This document shows positions 5,279 through 9,663 of a DNA stretch of 9,663 nt, piece by piece. The position numbers and the translations under genes are program-made. The stretch spans positions 1 to 9,663 of the forward strand of contig JAGLTP010000013.1 of NCBI GenBank assembly GCA_023135215.1. The letters run 5' to 3'. Within the stretch, counting starts at the first letter, position 1. Every line of letters begins with the position of its first letter. Origin of the DNA: Candidatus Heimdallarchaeota archaeon. Its GTDB lineage: Archaea > Asgardarchaeota > Heimdallarchaeia > Heimdallarchaeales > Heimdallarchaeaceae. Below the pieces are notes generated by a model. That model had not been told where the DNA came from. It searched no databases and worked only from the letters and a program-made list of their open reading frames with translations.

Positions 5279-6997
5279 TTAATTCGCAAAAATAATCTCA
5301 ACTTCATCAATAGACTTCCACTTAACGCTGCAACCTATGCTTTGACATATTGAGATTAAGGATTCTTTAATTTCTGGAAATTGCTCCTTTAGCGTATCTA
5401 GAGGAATTTTCCGGTTTTCTTTGAGAAACTCTTCTACGTTTTTGATTATTTCATTGGTTACCAGTCCAAAACTCGAGATGAATTCTATTGATTTTTGCTT
5501 TAGAATGTCTTCTATTTCAGGAGCTTGTAATATTTTTATTGCTTCTTCAGGTGAATAAGCTTTCAATCTTCTTTGAATATCTTGTAAAGATAATGTTGAG
5601 GATTGTTCAACGATTTCATTGCTAATTAGTTCAATCCCTTTAACAAAAATTGGGAATCTTTCTTCGAAATCTGAGAAATTCTCTTCCAGTAATTTGAGCA
5701 GTATATTGTTTGGAATTTGAGCACTTGAATAATACAAGATATTTACATCTCTCACATCTGTAAAGTGCGTTTTTAATTCCTCATCTACTAAGTAAATTAT
5801 AGGTAATTCCTGTTTTGCTAGTTCCTTCATCTGGTTCTTCTTTTTCTGGATATATTTTAAGGTGTAAAATCCCACAATCTCAAGAAAAATGCTTTTTCCA
5901 CTTCTTTCCAATAAGAAATCAGGGACATACATTTTCTTTCCTATAATAATTGCTTCTGGTTCAGGAATTGCTTTCCAACCATGAAAGTTTTTCCAAGTTC
6001 TAAGGAATTTTTCTTCCACCTTGGAATCTATTTCAGGTTTGAAAGAGTCTTCATCATCAACTTTGAAAGTAGGTAGAAGAGGTAGATTGTCTGACCTTAA
6101 AAAGTAAAATGCTTTTCGGTTTCTTGGTTTCACTATAGCTTGAAGCTGAAATCCTATTTTATCACGCAACGATGATCTGATTACATACATAGCAACATTG
6201 GCAATGTTCTTCCCCCATCCTCCCTTCTCTCGAAACAATTCCAAAGGTTGTTCAATAGAGATACTATATCCGTCTTCATCAAGAGAGATGTCTGTAAAAA
6301 CATAATTTCTCTTAGAGATAAATATAAGATTCTTTCCTAAATATCCTGGCAACTTCTTAAGAAGAATATTGAAACTTATACTGAAACAAAGCGTTGTTTC
6401 AATAGTATCAAGATTGAAATAACTAATCAATCTATGAGTTTCAACTGATTCATTCTTTTGTAGAATTTTTTCCGATTCAATATCTAAGAACATGAGAGAA
6501 TCAAAATTGTTCCTAGGAATTGCTAGTTCGCGTTTGAGTAATTTTATTATTTCATCTCTTTCAGAGAGAGTTACAAATCCCTTGGTATCTCTATTTACTA
6601 TTTCAAAGATTCTTGCTCTAATTTGAGCTGGTGTTAAATCATGCAAAACTATTCTTTCAGCTCCTGATGAGGAAAGGAAGGATGCTATATCTTCTGATTT
6701 CGAATCTCTTGTCTCTCTTTTAGTTTCTCCAAATATGTCAACAGTTGTTTGAGAAAAAAATGAATAATATCTTGAAGCAGAAACTAATAATGATTTGGCA
6801 ATTTTTTCTGATGGAAATAAACTCCAAAGAATCTCAAATGGAATATCTGATTTAACCTTTCCAAGATTTTCTTCAAGAAAATCTATGAATGTTTGAACTT
6901 TCTTGCTTTCTTCTATCTGAAGATAGAGGGGATTAAAAACTGCTTTTGAGCCAGTTCCAGTAATTTTAAAATCAAATTCGGAAAGCGAAATTCTCAT
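5279..6997 (-). CDS. bax1: Bax1-type nuclease, partner of XPB (DUF790 family)
   Basis: This is a 572-residue protein of the DUF790/Bax1 family, which binds archaeal XPB and cuts the DNA that XPB opens. The N-terminal part (about 1-310) corresponds to the XPB-interacting and scaffold region. The nuclease core follows: E329, the PDF segment at 359-361 (D360), and FLEIVGFYTLKYIQKK at 371-386 (E373, with K381/K385/K386 nearby). The VPDF...LEIVGF pattern is the family hallmark and looks like a PD-(D/E)xK site in which the usual lysine has moved. Residues about 440-572 form a largely helical, charged tail with what looks like a winged-helix segment (about 513-570) that I do not associate with the core family. 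Its ATG shares one base with the xpb stop codon and has a strong ribosome binding site, so the two are co-translated. Confidence 0.88.
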   Translation of the reverse strand: MRISLSEFDFKITGTGSKAVFNPLYLQIEESKKVQTFIDFLEENLGKVKSDIPFEILWSLFPSEKIAKSLLVSASRYYSFFSQTTVDIFGETKRETRDSKSEDIASFLSSSGAERIVLHDLTPAQIRARIFEIVNRDTKGFVTLSERDEIIKLLKRELAIPRNNFDSLMFLDIESEKILQKNESVETHRLISYFNLDTIETTLCFSISFNILLKKLPGYLGKNLIFISKRNYVFTDISLDEDGYSISIEQPLELFREKGGWGKNIANVAMYVIRSSLRDKIGFQLQAIVKPRNRKAFYFLRSDNLPLLPTFKVDDEDSFKPEIDSKVEEKFLRTWKNFHGWKAIPEPEAIIIGKKMYVPDFLLERSGKSIFLEIVGFYTLKYIQKKKNQMKELAKQELPIIYLVDEELKTHFTDVRDVNILYYSSAQIPNNILLKLLEENFSDFEERFPIFVKGIELISNEIVEQSSTLSLQDIQRRLKAYSPEEAIKILQAPEIEDILKQKSIEFISSFGLVTNEIIKNVEEFLKENRKIPLDTLKEQFPEIKESLISICQSIGCSVKWKSIDEVEIIFAN

Positions 6998-8400
6998 TAT
7001 AAAACCTCCGATTTTCTTCTTCGTTTTACTGTTCCAGCTTCAAGAGTCTCAGGAGATACTAATTCATACAAAATAGCTTCTCCCTCTTTTGGTCTTAATA
7101 TCCTCCCCAGCCTCTGAATGAATTGCCTAGCTTGACCTGTACCGCTCACTATAACTCCTACATTAACAGAACCACAGTCCCATCCTTCATCTAGCACTTT
7201 ACCCGTAACTATTTTTGAGTATTTTCCCTTACTGAATTTACTAAGAATATCTTCCCTCTCTAAGCTTTTAGTTTCATGTGTTATTGCTGGTATAAGGTGA
7301 TTTCTACTGATTTGATATACCATATTATTAAATTCAGAGAAAATTATAATTTTATCATTTTGATGTTCTTGAAGTATACCTTCTATTTTTCTTAGCTTTG
7401 CTTTAGAAGAAAAAACTAATGTTCTAGCTTTTCTATGTGCATCTAATGCTGCTTTTGCTTCAGAATCTTGATTAACTCTGAAAATTAAGTAACGTTCATA
7501 ATCTTGCGGTGTTTTAATTTGTATTTTTCTTCTTCGAAGGTATCCTCTGTAAATTTCCATATATTCATCATAAAGAATCCTTTCTTCTTCGTCTAATGGT
7601 ACTTTTACACTTTTCAGTTTATAATTAGCAACATATCCATTTCTAGCTAGATCTGAAACCTTAGCAACAATTATTGGCTTTCCGATTAGCTTGAAAAGAA
7701 GTTCTTCACCTTTGTCTGATCTATCAGGGGTTGCAGTTAATCCCAGTCTAAATCTGGCAGGTAGCCCCTCTAGAACTTTTAGCGTTTCTTTGGCAGCTCC
7801 ATGATGAGCTTCATCGAAGATTAGTAGATTGAAGGTTTTTCTTAACAGATTAATGTTCAATCTCGCACTATCATATGTTGTAACAGTTATTTCCTTGATT
7901 TCTTTTACTTGATCTCCCAATTGACCGATCATATCTCTTGTGAGAGATGTGTATTTTGAAATGTGATCTATCCATTGATATAACAGATTCTTTGTTGGAA
8001 CAACAATTACCGTTTTCTCTCCTAGTTCTTCTATTGCTTTTAGACCGATGAGAGTTTTTCCAGCTGCTGTCGGTAAGATTACAACTCCTCGTCCTTTATT
8101 ACTAATGAACTGGTTTATAGCTTCATTCTGATAGTCACGAAGGTTGAGTTTTGCTTTAAATCTGATTTTGTAATCCTCAGATAACGAAGAATCTTCAAGA
8201 ACAAGTGATTTAACTTCGTATCCCTTGTGTTCAAACATATTGAAAATCAAATCATATTTATGAGGCGGAGCCCGATATTCATTTTCTTTCTTTGGATTAG
8301 CTTTTATATGTTTTAGCAAATCGAAATCATCTATTTTTCTTTCTGTCTCGATTATTAAGTCAAAAGCCAAACCAAAACGAATCTTGATATCCTGTTTCAT
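6997..8400 (-). CDS. xpb: XPB-type superfamily 2 DNA helicase
   Basis: This is a 467-residue helicase, the archaeal relative of the TFIIH subunit XPB/Rad25, which opens DNA for repair or transcription by ATP-driven translocation. Residues about 1-85 match the small damage-recognition domain. Helicase domain 1 contains LRDYQ (87-91), Walker A PTAAGKT (110-116), DEAH (196-199) and TATP (222-225). The RED motif expected just after TATP reads R227-S228-D229. A thumb-like basic insert is at about 275-330. Helicase domain 2 contains the motif V segment KVLDEGWD (401-408) and motif VI QRLGRILRP (429-437). The C-terminus is basic. The start at 8400 has a loose GGAAGAG four bases upstream and a TATA box behind it. 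The 3' end overlaps bax1 by one base. The family assignment is firm; the precise role in repair versus transcription is not settled for archaea. Confidence 0.95.
   Translation of the reverse strand: MKQDIKIRFGLAFDLIIETERKIDDFDLLKHIKANPKKENEYRAPPHKYDLIFNMFEHKGYEVKSLVLEDSSLSEDYKIRFKAKLNLRDYQNEAINQFISNKGRGVVILPTAAGKTLIGLKAIEELGEKTVIVVPTKNLLYQWIDHISKYTSLTRDMIGQLGDQVKEIKEITVTTYDSARLNINLLRKTFNLLIFDEAHHGAAKETLKVLEGLPARFRLGLTATPDRSDKGEELLFKLIGKPIIVAKVSDLARNGYVANYKLKSVKVPLDEEERILYDEYMEIYRGYLRRRKIQIKTPQDYERYLIFRVNQDSEAKAALDAHRKARTLVFSSKAKLRKIEGILQEHQNDKIIIFSEFNNMVYQISRNHLIPAITHETKSLEREDILSKFSKGKYSKIVTGKVLDEGWDCGSVNVGVIVSGTGQARQFIQRLGRILRPKEGEAILYELVSPETLEAGTVKRRRKSEVL
7005..7009 (-). promoter_or_regulatory. 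Shine-Dalgarno site of bax1, inside the end of xpb
   Basis: The minus strand reads GGAGG followed by a 7-nt spacer and then ATG, within the last codons of xpb. It is the clearest Shine-Dalgarno in the window and fixes the bax1 start at 6997. The junction reads TAATG: the stop of xpb and the start of bax1 share one base, which indicates coupled translation. Confidence 0.85.
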
Positions 8401-8432
8401 CTACTCTTCCTTCATTCAAATAACCATATTTA

Positions 8433-8440
8433 GATATAAA
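8433..8440 (-). promoter_or_regulatory. TATA box of the xpb-bax1 operon
   Basis: The minus strand reads TTTATATC within a longer T-run, centred about 36 bp upstream of the xpb ATG. This predicts a short leader of about 10 nt that just includes the weak GGAAGAG ribosome-binding sequence. It is the only good TATA match in the 78-bp gap. Confidence 0.5.
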
Positions 8441-8456
8441 AAACCTACTTGTATTA

Positions 8457-8478
8457 AAGAAAATAAAGGAAAAAGAGT
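8457..8478 (-). terminator. T-rich terminator of the scramblase-like gene
   Basis: Directly after the stop at 8479 the minus strand runs CTCTTTTTCC then TTTATTTTCTTT, a pyrimidine tract with several T-runs and no evident hairpin, as in archaeal termination. It separates this gene from the xpb promoter located about 20 bp further on. Confidence 0.5.
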
Positions 8479-9537
8479 TTAGATAGATAGTTTTCTTGGA
8501 TTTAGGTATAGGTTAGACTCGCTATCATCTAATTTAACTTCAGTATCTGAGTTTTTCAACTCTTTAAGCGATTTCTTTATGTTTTTCTTGACATCTCTAA
8601 GAAATCTCAAAGTAGAGCTGAAAAGTATAAGCATATTGAAAAATGTTTTATCAACTGCTAATTTTTCATCAAATATATCTATAATGAATTTTCCACCAAG
8701 ATTCGCGAATTTACCATTTATCTTAGCAATTACATTATTGTGAATATCTTTTACCATCCAATCTGAACCAAGTGTTAATCTTTTATCATCTAGAACAAAA
8801 GATTTGAATATATCATTCTCATCTAGGTAGCTGAAACCGAAAACCTGTCCTTGAAAACGAGGATAATGAGCTAAACGTTTGATTCTGAATAGATTACGAG
8901 TATGTTTAAAAATACAGATATACACAGGACAAGGTTCTTTGGTAGCATGAGACATACCAAAACTTTCTCCTTGCAATCTTTCAATGCTGGCTCTCCAGTA
9001 CCCACTAGGTGAGAACATTTTCATTACAAATCTTCTTTCCAATGGATCTTTCCCTTTCCATAATTTCTCTCGCAATGCTAAATTTCCATATTCTTCTCCA
9101 TTTATTTGTACGTGACCAATCAAGTCCATATCTCGAGTCCATTGTCTGTCTTTTTGAGCTCTCTGAGCATCTAGTCTTATACCCCATTCTTCTCTATGCA
9201 TTTTAGTTCTCCAAAGATCTACAACAATATGAGAATAGCTGATTTGCTCTTTCTTCTTTTTCTCATCTTCTGCAGGTAATGCTTCATCAGCTTTATTAGA
9301 AGTTTTCTTATCTTCTTCAGCTCTGTTTTCTTTATATTCATCTTCGAATTCTTCTTGGATTTCCTCTTCTTGTTCGACTTGCGTTCTTGCTTGGGTATGA
9401 ATTTCCTCTTCCTCTTCTTCAACTTCTTCGCTTTGATCTTCAATAGCATCTAGAAGTTCTGATTGAAAAGAGCTTTTTTCCTCTTTTATCTCTTCTTCTT
9501 CTTTACGCTCGTATTCTTCGCTAAACATTCTAATCAT
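8479..9537 (-). CDS. Acidic-tailed LURP-one/scramblase-like (Tubby-superfamily) protein
   Basis: This is a 352-residue protein in two parts. Residues about 5-95 are extremely rich in Glu and Lys (for example EVEEEEEEI at 38-46) and are likely disordered. From residue about 100 the sequence is folded. The segment 204-320 resembles the LURP-one-related/phospholipid-scramblase branch of the Tubby C-terminal superfamily: strands around 232-250, then DWMVKDIHNNVIAKINGKF (259-277) and GKFIIDIFDE (282-291), closed by a hydrophobic helix at about 297-314 (FFNMLILFSSTLRF) followed by a lysine-rich stretch. Proteins of this fold bind membranes or lipids; no enzymatic motif is visible. I do not recognise the segment 101-200. 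The fold call is from pattern memory and is moderately secure. The start may be the second ATG (9528), which has AGGA nine bases upstream and a TATA-like element at -27. Confidence 0.6.
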   Translation of the reverse strand: MIRMFSEEYERKEEEEIKEEKSSFQSELLDAIEDQSEEVEEEEEEIHTQARTQVEQEEEIQEEFEDEYKENRAEEDKKTSNKADEALPAEDEKKKKEQISYSHIVVDLWRTKMHREEWGIRLDAQRAQKDRQWTRDMDLIGHVQINGEEYGNLALREKLWKGKDPLERRFVMKMFSPSGYWRASIERLQGESFGMSHATKEPCPVYICIFKHTRNLFRIKRLAHYPRFQGQVFGFSYLDENDIFKSFVLDDKRLTLGSDWMVKDIHNNVIAKINGKFANLGGKFIIDIFDEKLAVDKTFFNMLILFSSTLRFLRDVKKNIKKSLKELKNSDTEVKLDDSESNLYLNPRKLSI

Positions 9538-9548
9538 TCCTACGTTAT

Positions 9549-9560
9549 AAGATTATTAAA
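9549..9560 (-). promoter_or_regulatory. TATA-like element of the scramblase-like gene
   Basis: The minus strand reads AGTTTAATAATC, centred about 27 bp upstream of the ATG at 9528 and about 18 bp upstream of the one at 9537. A second AT element (CTTATAAC, 9544-9551) is closer still. The spacing favours the inner ATG. The rest of the 87-bp gap up to 9624 shows nothing I can name. Confidence 0.35.
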
Positions 9561-9624
9561 CTGAATTCTTTAAGGTTTCTGATACTATTAAAGGAAAACA
9601 AGTATATAGATAATTGTTAAATTG

Positions 9625-9663
9625 TCATATTTTGATGGATTCTACAAGCTGAGGCAGTGTTTC
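9625..9663 (-). CDS. C-terminal end of an unidentified gene, cut by the window edge
   Basis: Reading in from the right edge on the minus strand, the first frame gives ETLPQLVESIKI and then TGA. The composition looks like an ordinary amphipathic C-terminus. The other two frames give cysteine/histidine-rich or immediately stopped peptides. With only 12 codons the product cannot be identified, and the call depends on the neighbouring sequence. Confidence 0.35.
   Translation of the reverse strand, partial: ETLPQLVESIKI

Noticed and set aside
9009..9449. Short frames on both strands within the scramblase-like gene
   Set aside because: All overlap the long 352-residue frame. The Lys-rich minus-strand one is simply the acidic GAA/GAG tract read in another phase.
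1..9663. RNA genes, CRISPR arrays, insertion sequences or prophage
   Set aside because: All intergenic gaps are short (34-132 bp), none has tRNA-like or repeat-spacer structure, and no transposase, integrase or phage protein is encoded.

Overview
The window looks like chromosomal DNA from an AT-rich archaeon, most likely an Asgard (Promethearchaeota) lineage. Four things place it in Archaea: a two-repeat TATA-binding protein, an XPB-type helicase overlapping a Bax1-type nuclease, a purine nucleoside phosphorylase of the archaeal methylthioadenosine phosphorylase type, and TATA boxes about 27 bp upstream of start codons. The Asgard assignment is an inference. It rests on a membrane-anchored RING-finger protein and a LURP-one/scramblase-like protein with a long acidic N-terminus, both of which have a eukaryote-like flavour. 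I cannot fix the lineage more finely from sequence alone.

Layout. Positions 1-1013 (minus) hold the N-terminal 337 residues of an M20 metallopeptidase cut by the window edge. Positions 1092-2348 (minus) hold a 418-residue protein with a two-helix membrane hairpin, a zinc ribbon and a C-terminal RING finger. A divergent promoter region separates it from a plus-strand PLP enzyme of the Cys/Met metabolism family (2465-3661), best matched to O-acetylhomoserine sulfhydrylases. It converges on the TBP gene (3696-4286, minus) over a 34-bp gap. Next, all on the minus strand, come an MTAP/PNP-family phosphorylase (4419-5213), Bax1 nuclease (5279-6997), XPB helicase (6997-8400) and the acidic LURP-one/scramblase-like protein (8479-9537). 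The last 39 bases look like the C-terminal end of a further minus-strand gene. Coding density is high, no gap exceeds about 135 bp, and I see no tRNA, rRNA, insertion sequence or CRISPR array.

How the genes fit together. XPB and Bax1 share one base at their stop/start junction and a strong Shine-Dalgarno precedes bax1, so they are translated as a pair, matching the known archaeal XPB-Bax1 helicase-nuclease complex for DNA unwinding and incision. TBP lies two genes downstream on the same strand, which puts the archaeal counterparts of a TFIIH helicase and TFIID's TBP close together. The phosphorylase (methylthio-nucleoside salvage) and the MetY-like enzyme (homocysteine formation) both belong to sulfur amino-acid metabolism, but they are on opposite strands with TBP between them and are not an operon.

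The most interesting item is the membrane RING protein: it keeps the residues used by eukaryotic E3 ligases to bind E2 and activate E2-ubiquitin, but no ubiquitin, E1 or E2 gene is present in the window. Secondary points are a phosphorylase whose base-pocket residues point to 6-oxopurines rather than adenine, an acidic insertion in the first TBP repeat, a C-terminal extension on Bax1, and the scramblase-like protein.
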